Shown: positions 16,137-25,126 of the stretch, one piece after another | How positions within the stretch are numbered: the first letter of the stretch is position 1 | Layout: every line of letters begins with the position of its first letter | The notes under the pieces: model-generated | Database searches by the model: none | What the model saw: the letters and a program-made list of their open reading frames with translations, nothing else | Told to the model about the DNA's origin: nothing | Assembly (NCBI RefSeq): GCF_020524345.1 | Contig: NZ_JAIVLH010000011.1 | Location: 62,001 to 126,000, forward strand | Reading direction: 5' to 3' | Length of the DNA: 64,000 nucleotides | Origin: Metabacillus niabensis | Lineage (GTDB): Bacteria; Bacillota; Bacilli; Bacillales; Bacillaceae | Made by a program: the position numbers and the translations under genes

Positions 16137-17816
16137 TTGGAACACAATTCCTCAAACTTTATTAAAACAATTATTAAAGAGGATCTTGAGACAGGAAAAC
16201 GGGATTATGTGTACACTCGCTTCCCGCCGGAGCCAAATGGGTATCTTCATATTGGTCATGCAAAATCGATTGTTATTAACTTCGGATTAGCAGATGAATT
16301 TAAAGGAAAAACAAATTTACGATTTGATGATACAAATCCATTAAAAGAAGATACAGAATATGTAGAATCCATTAAAGAAGATGTAGCTTGGTTAGGCTAC
16401 GACTGGGACGGTTTATTCTTTGCATCCGATTATTTTGAAGAAATGTACAATCGTGCTGTACTCCTTATTAAAAAAGGAAAAGCCTATGTAGATGATTTAA
16501 CAGCGGATGAAATAAGAGAATATCGTGGCACATTGACTGAGCCTGGTAAAGAAAGTCCATACCGAAATCGCTCTATTGAGGAAAACCTTGATTTATTTGA
16601 GCGTATGCGTAATGGAGAATTTGGCAATGGAGAAAAAGTTCTCCGCGCTAAAATTGATATGTCATCACCAAACATAAATTTACGTGATCCTGTTATCTAC
16701 CGTGTTTCACATGCTACTCATCATAATACCGGTGATACTTGGTGTATCTATCCAATGTATGCTTTTGCTCATCCACTCGAAGACGCAATCGAAGGCATTA
16801 CACATTCCTTATGTACAACAGAGTTTGAGGACCAACGCCCTCTTTATAACTGGGTCATTGAAGAATGTGAAATGGAGCATAAACCTCAGCAAATAGAATT
16901 TGGTCGTTTAGGTATCACTAATACAGTAATGAGTAAGCGAAAATTAAAACAACTGGTTGATGAAAAGGTTGTTGATGGATGGGATGATCCACGTATGCCA
17001 ACAATCTCCGGGCTACGTAGAAAAGGATATACGCCAAAAGCTATTCGTGAGTTTGTAAAAGAAACAGGTGTTTCTAAAGGATTTGCTACTGCAGATGAAG
17101 CAATGCTTGAGCATTTTGTCCGTGAAGACTTAAAACTTCAAGCTCCTCGCACAATGGGAATCTTGAAGCCTTTGAAAGTTGTCATTACAAATTACCCGGA
17201 AGATCAAGTTGAAATGCTTGATGCAGAGATTAACCCTGAAGTGCCTGAGATGGGAACAAGACAAATTCCATTCTCCCGTGAAATTTATATCGAGCAGGAG
17301 GACTTTATGGAAAACCCTCCCAAAAAGTATTTCCGCCTGTTCCCTGGAAATGAAGTAAGGTTAAAACATGCTTATTTCATTAAGTGTGAAGAGGTTATTA
17401 AAGATGAAAATGGAAATGTGATTGAGATTCATTGTACCTACGATCCAGAAACAAAGAGTGGTACCGGCTTTACTGGTCGTAAAGTAAAAGGAACATTACA
17501 CTGGGTTGATGCAAAGCATGCGTTGCCTGCGGAATTTCGTTTATATGAGCCACTTATCCTTGATAAGCAAAAAGACGAAGAAATTGAAGATGAAGTTGAG
17601 TCTTCAGAAGAAAAGACATTCCTTGATTATATAAATGAAAACTCATTGGAAGTTTTACAAGGATTTATTGAACCGAATATGAAGGATATTCAACCACAAG
17701 ACAAGTTTCAATTCTTCCGCCATGGATACTTTAATGTAGATCCAAAGCACACAACAGCAGAAAAAACGGTATTCAATCGAATCGTGTCTCTGAAAAGTTC
17801 GTTTAAATTAAAATAA
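16137..17816 (+). CDS. glnS: Glutaminyl-tRNA synthetase
   Basis: 559 residues, full length for bacterial GlnRS. It charges tRNA-Gln directly with glutamine and ATP. Class I motifs are present: [15 protein letters not shown] (HIGH at 38-41) and VMSKRKL (265-269); [11 protein letters not shown] and the anticodon-binding beta-barrel region (~345-559, with AEFRLYEPL and [13 protein letters not shown]) are typical of GlnRS rather than GluRS. Start is TTG at 16137 with AAAGG 11 nt upstream; no better in-frame start exists. Most Bacillus make Gln-tRNA through GluRS and GatCAB and lack this enzyme, so its presence suggests acquisition or retention in a sublineage. Confidence 0.95.
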   Translation: MEHNSSNFIKTIIKEDLETGKRDYVYTRFPPEPNGYLHIGHAKSIVINFGLADEFKGKTNLRFDDTNPLKEDTEYVESIKEDVAWLGYDWDGLFFASDYFEEMYNRAVLLIKKGKAYVDDLTADEIREYRGTLTEPGKESPYRNRSIEENLDLFERMRNGEFGNGEKVLRAKIDMSSPNINLRDPVIYRVSHATHHNTGDTWCIYPMYAFAHPLEDAIEGITHSLCTTEFEDQRPLYNWVIEECEMEHKPQQIEFGRLGITNTVMSKRKLKQLVDEKVVDGWDDPRMPTISGLRRKGYTPKAIREFVKETGVSKGFATADEAMLEHFVREDLKLQAPRTMGILKPLKVVITNYPEDQVEMLDAEINPEVPEMGTRQIPFSREIYIEQEDFMENPPKKYFRLFPGNEVRLKHAYFIKCEEVIKDENGNVIEIHCTYDPETKSGTGFTGRKVKGTLHWVDAKHALPAEFRLYEPLILDKQKDEEIEDEVESSEEKTFLDYINENSLEVLQGFIEPNMKDIQPQDKFQFFRHGYFNVDPKHTTAEKTVFNRIVSLKSSFKLK

Positions 17817-17826
17817 TCATTATTTA

Positions 17827-17860
17827 AAAAGAAGATGGCCTTTGTCGGCCATCTTCTTTT
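17827..17860. terminator. Bidirectional terminator between glnS and the histidine kinase
   Basis: Perfect 14-bp arms (17827-17840 with 17847-17860), A-rich before and T-rich after; it serves both convergent genes and overlaps the kinase stop codon by two bases. Confidence 0.9.
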
Positions 17861-19655
17861 ATGTTAAAGGGAGACCTATCAAAAAAGTTGTACCATCTGA
17901 AGAGGTCTCATGTATGGTAATATATCCATCATGGTTTTCAATAATTCTTTTTACAATCATTAACCCTAAGCCTGTTCCATCTTCTTTTGAGCTTGTGAAC
18001 GGGTCAAAAATCTTTTCCTTTAAATCATATGATATTCCCGGACCATTATCTTTTACATAAATCTGAAAGTAATTATCGGATACTTGTGAATAAATGCGTA
18101 TTTCTCCACGTCCGCGCATTGCTTCAATACTGTTCCGAACAAGATTATGAAAAACCTGCTTCATTTGCTTGGAATCAATTGGTACAGTTCTATGAATCAG
18201 GTTGATATAAATGGTAATATCTTCAGAGGAATCAATAATTAATGGTAAAAACTCTTCTAATACACTTTGAAGACATACCTCTTTTTTAATGGGGGCTCCA
18301 GGCTTTGATAAAAGCAGCATTTCCTCAATGATACTGTTAATCCGTTCGAGTTCCTTCATCAGCAGAGCCATATGATATTGGTTTTTCTCTTTATCCCCCA
18401 GTGATTGATTCATCAACGATAAGAAGCCTTGGACAACAGCCAAAGGATTCCGAATTTCATGTGCAGCACCTGCAGCTATTTCTCCCACTATGGCTAACTT
18501 CTCAGATTGGTACATTCTTTTCTCTAGTTCTTCGGTCTCTGTCATATCAACAAAATTAATCATTCTTCCAATAATGTGACACTGATGATCGTGCATTCCT
18601 GTTTGAGATACGAGCAAGACTTTGTTTTCTTTTGCAGTTTTATATGTAATCTTTCTATGATGAAAGTTTGAATCACGAGTTACGATATTCCAAAACTGTT
18701 CATTTTCATCATAAATCTTTTCATTCATAAACTGACTTATTCTGTCTTCATTATATTGTAAAATATCAGCAGCTGCTCTATTAATTTTGAGCTCTGACAA
18801 CTCATCATTTATTGTTATAATACCAATTGGCAAAGAATTCACGATTTGCTCGCGATACATTTTATCATTCAAAATAGTTGTAAATGAATCTTTCAGACTC
18901 TTGGACATTTGATTAATGGAATTCGCCAATTCTTCAAATTCAACCTGTTTCAGAGGTGGCAAAGTAAGCCCGTACTGGCCTCTGGCAATGAGGTCTACTT
19001 TATCAACCATTGTTTCAATAGGCTTTGTCAAATTTGCACTTATTCGATACGCTGCAACAATAGACAAACAAATAGCTACTATTGTGATACTAATGAGTAG
19101 CCAAAGTGCATTTGAAATAATACTCGAAAACTCGTTCGAATGTGCAGTGAACTTTGTAAAAACCAATTCCTTCTCTTCATTTATTTCGGTCTGTAATTCT
19201 TCAAGTTGTAGCAGGTAATCTGAATGTATATATGTACGGGCATCATCATACTCTTCATATGCTAATAATCCTTGAATATTATTTATGACCATAAAGTCTA
19301 GTAATTCTATATCTTTTTTTATACTAATTAGGGAAGAAGGAACAGCAGGAGGTTGATCAGACGTTTCATTTTCTTCTTCATATTGATAAGACTGATAGAC
19401 TTCAACGAAATCACAACATAAATTTTCTCCTAAATACTCTTTTACAACCAGCTCTCTAACGGCAAGATCTTTATCCCATTGTGTAAGCCAATAGACCTCA
19501 GGTACGTTCTTCTCCTCTATTGTGTTACTCACTTCTTTAACAGCTTCAATTGATTGTACCAAAACGTAGGAAAAACCACTTAACAGAAAAGTCAACATCA
19601 GGAGGATTGAGAGAATTTTTGCTCGAAATGACATATGTTTCAATAATTTTCTCAA
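17859..19655 (-). CDS. Membrane sensor histidine kinase (HAMP-PAS-HisKA-HATPase)
   Basis: 598 residues. TM1 ~11-34, an extracytoplasmic region ~35-180, TM2 ~182-205, HAMP ~206-260, PAS ~265-375, HisKA with phospho-accepting His399 in AAHEIRNPLAVVQG, then HATPase_c with N-box FHNLVRNSIEAM, DNGPG (536-540) and GTGLGL (560-565). The kinase core resembles the Spo0F-directed sporulation kinases. TTG start with AAGGAGG upstream. It lies 11 bp downstream of a BMP-family gene, so that extracytoplasmic protein is a likely ligand sensor for it. No response regulator is adjacent, as for phosphorelay kinases. Confidence 0.9.
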   Translation of the reverse strand: MRKLLKHMSFRAKILSILLMLTFLLSGFSYVLVQSIEAVKEVSNTIEEKNVPEVYWLTQWDKDLAVRELVVKEYLGENLCCDFVEVYQSYQYEEENETSDQPPAVPSSLISIKKDIELLDFMVINNIQGLLAYEEYDDARTYIHSDYLLQLEELQTEINEEKELVFTKFTAHSNEFSSIISNALWLLISITIVAICLSIVAAYRISANLTKPIETMVDKVDLIARGQYGLTLPPLKQVEFEELANSINQMSKSLKDSFTTILNDKMYREQIVNSLPIGIITINDELSELKINRAAADILQYNEDRISQFMNEKIYDENEQFWNIVTRDSNFHHRKITYKTAKENKVLLVSQTGMHDHQCHIIGRMINFVDMTETEELEKRMYQSEKLAIVGEIAAGAAHEIRNPLAVVQGFLSLMNQSLGDKEKNQYHMALLMKELERINSIIEEMLLLSKPGAPIKKEVCLQSVLEEFLPLIIDSSEDITIYINLIHRTVPIDSKQMKQVFHNLVRNSIEAMRGRGEIRIYSQVSDNYFQIYVKDNGPGISYDLKEKIFDPFTSSKEDGTGLGLMIVKRIIENHDGYITIHETSSDGTTFLIGLPLT

Positions 19656-19666
19656 CGTAATCCTCC

Positions 19667-20680
19667 TTACTTTAATGAAGGAAAGCTAATCTCTCCTTCT
19701 TCGAATTTATTCATTTCACTTTCTATAAACTGTTTATCTTTATCAGACAACATTGGTCCAAACGGAGCTAGGCTATACACACCATGCTCCGCACTTAACA
19801 TCACTTGCCCATGTGGAATTCCATCCTTACTAAAGTAATCTTCCATCATGACAACATATGCTTGAGATACATCATTTTTCACGCTCGTAATAACATGATC
19901 CTTCCCCATATATGATTGATCGTCAAGATAGCCAATGACATATATTCCTGACTTTTTCGCCAAATCTATGACATCTCTATTGAAGGAGTTTCCTTTGCTA
20001 TAAACAACATCTACGCCCTCATCTATTAACTGTTGAAGTATTTTAGAAGCTTTTTTACCATCATCTCTGCTATTAACATGACGATAATAGAATTTTATCT
20101 CCGGTTTATAGTAGGCTAACCCTGTTTCAAATTCCGGATTTTTGTTTCTTGCTTCATATGAATCAATTAAGCCAACTTTATTCGTTTCAGTCACTTTCGC
20201 TGCAGCAAGTGCAGCAAAGTATTCGATTTCCCCTTGATCAAATGTGTAAACAGATTGATTTGGATATTTTGAAGATCCATGTAGAGTGATAAAGTGAATA
20301 TCTGAGTACTTTTTTGCTGATTCTGTAAATACGTCCGAAAACTCACGACCATGACCGATAATCACTTGTGATTGGTTTTGTACCGCTTCTTCAATTGTAT
20401 CCTTTATTAATTTGTTTGTATTAATTTCACTATATAGAGTTACGTCAACTGGAAAAAGCTCTTCCATTTTCAGTTTTCCTTTATATGCCAAGCTCCCCCA
20501 ACTTTGATCTACAATGACATCTGATGTTATGATGGTCACCTTTGTTTTCCCATCAGTTCCAGTTGAAACAGCTTCTGAGATGATATCTTTCATCTTAAAT
20601 CCAATTATACTAATAAAGATAATTCCAACAATCACTGCTATTATCCCAATAAATCTAAGTTGTGTCGATTGTTGCATCAT
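19667..20680 (-). CDS. BMP-family (Med/PnrA-like) membrane-anchored binding protein
   Basis: 337 residues. An N-terminal hydrophobic helix (~10-27) without a lipobox cysteine anchors it; the rest is a BMP-type binding fold: TIITSDVIVDQSWGSLAYKGK, QVIIGHGREFSDVF, YFAALAAAKVTETNKVGLIDS, GVDVVYSKGNSFNRDVIDLAKKSG, VKNDVSQAYVVMMEDYF. The same family includes the nucleoside-binding PnrA and B. subtilis Med, which affects competence. Start at 20680 is chosen for the AGGGAGAG just upstream. It is followed after 11 bp by a sensor kinase gene, so it probably senses a small molecule, perhaps a nucleoside, for that kinase rather than serving a transporter; no ABC genes adjoin. Confidence 0.82.
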   Translation of the reverse strand: MMQQSTQLRFIGIIAVIVGIIFISIIGFKMKDIISEAVSTGTDGKTKVTIITSDVIVDQSWGSLAYKGKLKMEELFPVDVTLYSEINTNKLIKDTIEEAVQNQSQVIIGHGREFSDVFTESAKKYSDIHFITLHGSSKYPNQSVYTFDQGEIEYFAALAAAKVTETNKVGLIDSYEARNKNPEFETGLAYYKPEIKFYYRHVNSRDDGKKASKILQQLIDEGVDVVYSKGNSFNRDVIDLAKKSGIYVIGYLDDQSYMGKDHVITSVKNDVSQAYVVMMEDYFSKDGIPHGQVMLSAEHGVYSLAPFGPMLSDKDKQFIESEMNKFEEGEISFPSLK

Positions 20681-20911
20681 TCTTTCTCTCCCTAAAGATT
20701 GTACAGTATCTGACATCATTATAGCGAACAATCCAACCACATGCTATATATTTATGAGAAATATCTACATTATTCGACAATCGTACGAATCTCCCACTTT
20801 TTTTAAAAATTCCATAACAAAATAGCATTTGCATCAGGAAGCCTAAATAAGGATATTTGTTCTTTACAAAGAACAAACTCAGCGCTTAATCCACACTGAG
20901 TTCCTTACACA

Positions 20912-21874
20912 TTATAGATAATTTATGATCAACCAGTCTTTCAATTCTTCTTTAAGCTTGTGATGAATTGGAGCTTTTGCTTCCTTTTTGTATTGTTTTA
21001 ATAGGTTTAAAATTGTTCTTTCTCCATTAAATTCCTTTAGCATATGATCCATGTTTTCGATAACAATTGCAGTTGCGTTCGGTTTTTCAAGTTGCTCTAT
21101 CCTTTTTACATTTTCGGGATTTGCCTGGACATCCTTATCACCTGTAATAGCCAATATAGGACATTGAGCATTTTTAAGGATATTAATAATCATTTCTGTT
21201 GAAAAAGAATAATGTTCTCTAAACCATCTTACCGGCATCTTTTTCAATTGATACCTCATCGTATCACCTTGTGATTGCTCTATTTTTCTCTTTAGATTAG
21301 CAGCTTGTTTTTCCACCTTCGATTGTGTAACAAGTTTTCTCAAGATCATTCCTTTAATGCCTTTTAAGTGCTTTATTTCCTCAATAACTTGTTTATTTTG
21401 ATAGTCCATTGGCTCTTCAATATTACTTGCTGCCCCGGCAAGTAATATCAAACCGGCAACAGGTATTTGTTGATGTGCGATTGTTCCAATAATACATCCT
21501 TCACTATGACCTAATAGCAAAACCCTATCATGATCTACTTTTGGATGATTCTTCAAAAATTGAATGGTTTCTTGCACATCACGGACCAAATCCAACATGC
21601 CAGACTTGATCGGATCGCCTTCACTTTCCCCGACAGATCTTTTATCATATCTTAGCGTAATAAAGCCTAATCCCGTTAAGAAATGAGCTAATTCTTTATA
21701 TAAATCTGATTGAATGGCAGGTTTCTTCATGTTTCCATCACGATCTGAACTACCTGAACCATTAATTAAGATAATAGCAGGGTGTTTTTCCGATTCTAAA
21801 CATGGATAGGACATTGTCCCCTTTAATGTAATATCATGAGTGATTGAGATCTCTTCTTCACGAATTGTGCTCAT
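20912..21874 (-). CDS. Alpha/beta hydrolase (prolyl-oligopeptidase/BAAT-like)
   Basis: 320 residues, soluble, no signal peptide. Oxyanion region ILINGSGSSDRDGN, nucleophile elbow GHSEG (Ser ~123), acid region AITGDKDVQANP and catalytic His in ENMDHMLKEF give a complete Ser-Asp-His triad. YDKRSVGESEG is typical of the family. Some relatives are esterases or peptidases; the substrate is unknown. RBS AAGGGG. Directly upstream lies a perfect palindrome resembling a Fur/PerR operator (21894-21919), so a metal- or peroxide-regulated role such as siderophore ester hydrolysis is possible but unproved. Confidence 0.85.
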   Translation of the reverse strand: MSTIREEEISITHDITLKGTMSYPCLESEKHPAIILINGSGSSDRDGNMKKPAIQSDLYKELAHFLTGLGFITLRYDKRSVGESEGDPIKSGMLDLVRDVQETIQFLKNHPKVDHDRVLLLGHSEGCIIGTIAHQQIPVAGLILLAGAASNIEEPMDYQNKQVIEEIKHLKGIKGMILRKLVTQSKVEKQAANLKRKIEQSQGDTMRYQLKKMPVRWFREHYSFSTEMIINILKNAQCPILAITGDKDVQANPENVKRIEQLEKPNATAIVIENMDHMLKEFNGERTILNLLKQYKKEAKAPIHHKLKEELKDWLIINYL

Positions 21875-21893
21875 GGACTTATCCCCTTTTAAT

Positions 21894-21919
21894 TGTTATC
21901 ATTATTGATAATGATAACA
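21894..21919. promoter_or_regulatory. Fur/PerR-like palindromic operator
   Basis: 11-bp perfect inverted repeat TGTTATCATTA/TAATGATAACA separated by TTGA, 20 bases before the hydrolase start. It contains the Fur half-site TGATAAT intact, with a weaker second half. It could serve Fur, PerR or another dimeric repressor. Confidence 0.55.
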
Positions 21920-21959
21920 TCTTTCCAGAGAATTGTCATTACTTTTTAAGTAAGAAAAA

Positions 21960-22190
21960 TTAGTCTTCGTCTTTTACATCGATATCCTCTGGAATTGGTT
22001 CTTTCATATATTCTTCCACTACCTTTTTATATTTTTCCATTTGTTCTAGGTGGGTATTAAATTGTTCCTTATTAATTAAATATTGATTTCCATCAAAGAG
22101 TGCTCTGATCTTTTTTTCAAGGATTAGTTTTTTAATTTGCTCTTCTGATAATGACAGGTATTCTGCTGTTTCTTGAACTGTTAAATACAT
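21960..22190 (-). CDS. Small excisionase-type helix-turn-helix protein
   Basis: 76 residues. MYLTVQETAEYLSLSEEQIKKLILEKKIRALFDGNQYLINKEQF is a MerR/excisionase (HTH_17) DNA-binding fold, followed by an acidic helical tail. Start at 22190 is supported by GGGAG 6 nt upstream; a longer start would read through the ribosome site. No integrase, phage or plasmid genes are nearby, so it is probably a chromosomal regulator rather than a true excisionase. Confidence 0.75.
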   Translation of the reverse strand: MYLTVQETAEYLSLSEEQIKKLILEKKIRALFDGNQYLINKEQFNTHLEQMEKYKKVVEEYMKEPIPEDIDVKDED

Positions 22191-22258
22191 GATAGTCTCC
22201 CTCACTTCTTCATTCGTTACCATCATAGTAGATTATACTAGTTTGTTACAAGTAAAAA

Positions 22259-22282
22259 GCCAATTCACATCTGTGAATTGGC
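22259..22282 (-). terminator. Terminator of the ger operon
   Basis: Perfect 10-bp stem GCCAATTCAC/GTGAATTGGC (22259-22268 with 22273-22282), 4-nt loop, followed by TTTTTAC on the minus strand, 18 bases after the gerC-type stop. Confidence 0.85.
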
Positions 22283-22299
22283 GGTGTGATTGGCTATTA

Positions 22300-23526
22300 T
22301 TACTCACTTAATTCCTCTATATCTGCATTAAAGCTTTTGCTTTTTATCCCCGCTCTTAATAACTGAATATCTACCTCAACGTCCAGTTCAGCTTTTGCGA
22401 ACTCTTCATCCCATCTGTACTCCACTTCTTTGTACTTCTTATGATCCTGCCTATTAAGAGCATCTCCAAATCCGAAGATGTCTACTTCGTATTCCTTCTG
22501 GACTTTTTTAATAAGCTGGGATATTTCTGCTTTTACGAATTTTTCAACTAGTTTTTCCTGGTCTGAATAAACATTAATTTTTGTCAAATCTTTAGCACAT
22601 TGTGTTCCTTGTATCTTAGCTTCCGCATTAATTTTCACTTTGATCTTCGGTCGATCATTTTCATATTTGGATTCTAAGTTGACCTTTGATCTTATGACTC
22701 GAACATCTAAATAAAACTCGTCTTTATTTGTTGTATTAGCATCTTCTGAATCACATGCAATACTCAAACTCGTACTTCTTAACTCTTTCGTCCAAAGGTA
22801 TCCCCTAGTTTCATTTAGTGAAAGTTTCCCCACCATTTTATCACCTTTAAAAATAGCCATCCCATCAGCAAGAACCAATGCACCAGGATCAATTTCTTTA
22901 TTATTATCTACAGATTGCCCTTTTTCAGGATCACCTCGAATGGATATTATTCCGGCAACAGGATTAATTCCTTTTGAAATAAGGGATGTAATAAAATCAT
23001 ATAACTGAACATCCGGATTTCCACCCCACTCGTCCGTTAGCGTCGTAATTTGAGTACTAAGCTTCAATGAAGGACTTTTTTGCACAGGATAGGTGATTTT
23101 TGTGAAAGTTGAAGCAGGATAACCACTTGTGATAACAATACTAAAGTCATTTCGAAACTGTCCACTTCGATCAAGAAAATCCAAAAATCCAAAAATCCCA
23201 TCTCTTGCCACCTCTTCACTTATATAAAGAACCCTTGTATGTGAAAATACGAGCTTACGGGTTAGTCCCACATTCATTTTATTTGATAATTCCGAGAGAG
23301 AATTCCCTTCTAATGTATAGATGTTAACAGGAGCATTTCCTTGTGCACTTTGTTTTCCAAATTCCGCGGAGTTAATAACCTCTACTGTCATCCGATACTT
23401 TTTTTCTTTTCCTTTGTCCACTGCAATACCTGCCACAATTGCTATCTCATCAAGCTCTTCCCGATCCCAACACCCTGTTAGAAATAATAGTAGTGCAAAA
23501 AAAGGCAGTAGGATTTTTTTAGTCAT
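22300..23526 (-). CDS. Spore germination lipoprotein, Ger(x)C family
   Basis: 408 residues. Signal peptide with lipobox LTGC followed by WDREELDEIAIVAGIAVDKG, the diagnostic GerC start. Ger(x)C proteins are lipid-anchored on the outer side of the spore inner membrane and form the germinant receptor with A and B subunits. The body has the expected length and domain order (LVFSHTRVLYISEEVA; the C-terminal domain ends with ELDVEVDIQLLRAG). Its start overlaps the A-subunit gene by 8 bases. The nutrient recognised cannot be derived from sequence. Confidence 0.93.
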   Translation of the reverse strand: MTKKILLPFFALLLFLTGCWDREELDEIAIVAGIAVDKGKEKKYRMTVEVINSAEFGKQSAQGNAPVNIYTLEGNSLSELSNKMNVGLTRKLVFSHTRVLYISEEVARDGIFGFLDFLDRSGQFRNDFSIVITSGYPASTFTKITYPVQKSPSLKLSTQITTLTDEWGGNPDVQLYDFITSLISKGINPVAGIISIRGDPEKGQSVDNNKEIDPGALVLADGMAIFKGDKMVGKLSLNETRGYLWTKELRSTSLSIACDSEDANTTNKDEFYLDVRVIRSKVNLESKYENDRPKIKVKINAEAKIQGTQCAKDLTKINVYSDQEKLVEKFVKAEISQLIKKVQKEYEVDIFGFGDALNRQDHKKYKEVEYRWDEEFAKAELDVEVDIQLLRAGIKSKSFNADIEELSE

Positions 23527-25126
23527 TTTCCTTCTTACCCCCAGTGTTTTGATCTGGAGAAGATGGTCGAGAAGAATCTTTATTTTTTACCGGTGCTTTA
23601 GTCATCAAATAGGAAGGGCGATACCGGTCTCCCCAAATTGGGACACGGACAAACACATCTGTTTGATCTTTTAGTCTGAACGGAGCAACAGGAGTTAAAT
23701 ATGGGATTCCAAATGTTCGCAAACTTACTAAGTGAATAACCATAACAATGAGCGATAAAAGAATTCCATATAAACCTAATGATGCAGCCATAATAATCAA
23801 AATAAACCGAATTAACCTTGCTGCAATAGAAAAATTATAAATAGGAGACACAAAGCTGGCAATGGCAGAGAATGCAACAATGACAACTAAAACATTAGAA
23901 ACCAAACCAGCTTCAACTGCAGCTTGTCCGATAACTAGCGCTCCAACAATAGATAATGTTTGGCCAACAGCCCGCGGCATTCTAACTCCCGCTTCCCTTA
24001 ATACTTCAAAGGTAAGCTCCATCATTAATATTTCAATAACTGCAGGAAATGGTACCCCTTCCCTCTGACTTTGTATATTTATTAAAAGCGGTGTTGGCAT
24101 TAACTCATGATGATAAGTCGTAATCGCCACATATAAAGAAGGAAATGTTAGGGTAATCATAAATGACACATACCGGATAATTCTTATAAAGCTTGTCATA
24201 AAAAATGGTTGATAATAGTCCTCTGTAGACTGAAAAAAATCTGTAAAAACAGAGGGAACGATCAACACAAATGGTGAACCGTCAAGGAGAATAGCGATTT
24301 TCCCCTCCAAAATATTTCCGCTAATGCTATCTGGTCGTTCACTATTATAAATAAGAGGGAAAAAGGTAAAGGTTTCATCTGTAATAAGCTCTTCTACATT
24401 CCCAGTATCAAGTATACCTGAAGCATTTATCTTATTTATCCTTAGCTTTACCTCACTTAAGATATCTTCATTTACAATTCCTTTCATATATCCAATTGAT
24501 AGGTTGGTATTTGAGTCACTTCCAACTCTAAAATCTTCAAAAACCAACCTGGGACTTTTTATTTTTTTCCTAATTAGACCTATGTTCGTGTTAATATCCT
24601 CTATAAACCCTTCCTTCGGGCCACGAATAATCGTTTGAGTACTAGGCTCCGAAATGGAACGCTTATCTGTTCCTCCTATGTTTAACGCCAAGGCCTTACT
24701 ATGCTCATCTATCATGACAACAGCATAACCGTTTAACATTTGCCAAACAAGCTGATGAAGTGTTTCCGCATATTCATAAGAAACAGCAGGAAAAAAGGCT
24801 TCTCTTAAAGAGTCTAAATCTCTGTGTGCATCTGCTTTCGGCTGCTTAAATGCTTCTCTCAGCGGTTCTAAAACCTGCATATTCAGCTCGCTTTTATTTA
24901 ACATTGTACCTAAGTAACAAACACATCCCCTTAGATCTCCAACTTTAATATGGATTTCTTCATAATCAGTCGTCTGTTTAAATAACTCTTGAATACTACA
25001 TAAATTTCGATCCAGCTTTCTGTCATAATGCTTTGGTATCCCCTCTTGATCATATATCTCTTTTTCAGAGGTTCTTCCCCTATTTTTGTTTTTTCTTCTT
25101 GTAAACAAAGATGAAAAACTACTCAT
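23519..25126 (-). CDS. Spore germination receptor subunit, GerA family
   Basis: 535 residues. A hydrophilic N-terminal domain (~1-285, with YHELVWQMLNGYAVVMID-like features, GTDKRSISEPSTQTIIRGPKEGF and GKIAILLDGSPFVLIVPSVF) precedes four to five membrane helices (SFMITLTFPSLYVAI, GRVSNVLVVIVAF-like region, ILIIMAASLGLYGILLSL), the standard GerAA layout. GerA subunits oligomerise into a nutrient-gated channel. The start shares ATGA with the B-subunit stop. The basic N-terminus and a Pro/Ser-rich C-terminal tail are ordinary for the family. Confidence 0.95.
   Translation of the reverse strand: MSSFSSLFTRRKNKNRGRTSEKEIYDQEGIPKHYDRKLDRNLCSIQELFKQTTDYEEIHIKVGDLRGCVCYLGTMLNKSELNMQVLEPLREAFKQPKADAHRDLDSLREAFFPAVSYEYAETLHQLVWQMLNGYAVVMIDEHSKALALNIGGTDKRSISEPSTQTIIRGPKEGFIEDINTNIGLIRKKIKSPRLVFEDFRVGSDSNTNLSIGYMKGIVNEDILSEVKLRINKINASGILDTGNVEELITDETFTFFPLIYNSERPDSISGNILEGKIAILLDGSPFVLIVPSVFTDFFQSTEDYYQPFFMTSFIRIIRYVSFMITLTFPSLYVAITTYHHELMPTPLLINIQSQREGVPFPAVIEILMMELTFEVLREAGVRMPRAVGQTLSIVGALVIGQAAVEAGLVSNVLVVIVAFSAIASFVSPIYNFSIAARLIRFILIIMAASLGLYGILLSLIVMVIHLVSLRTFGIPYLTPVAPFRLKDQTDVFVRVPIWGDRYRPSYLMTKAPVKNKDSSRPSSPDQNTGGKKEND

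Noticed and set aside
21960-22190. Phage or plasmid excisionase
   Set aside because: The fold is excisionase-like but no integrase, attachment repeat or phage gene is nearby.
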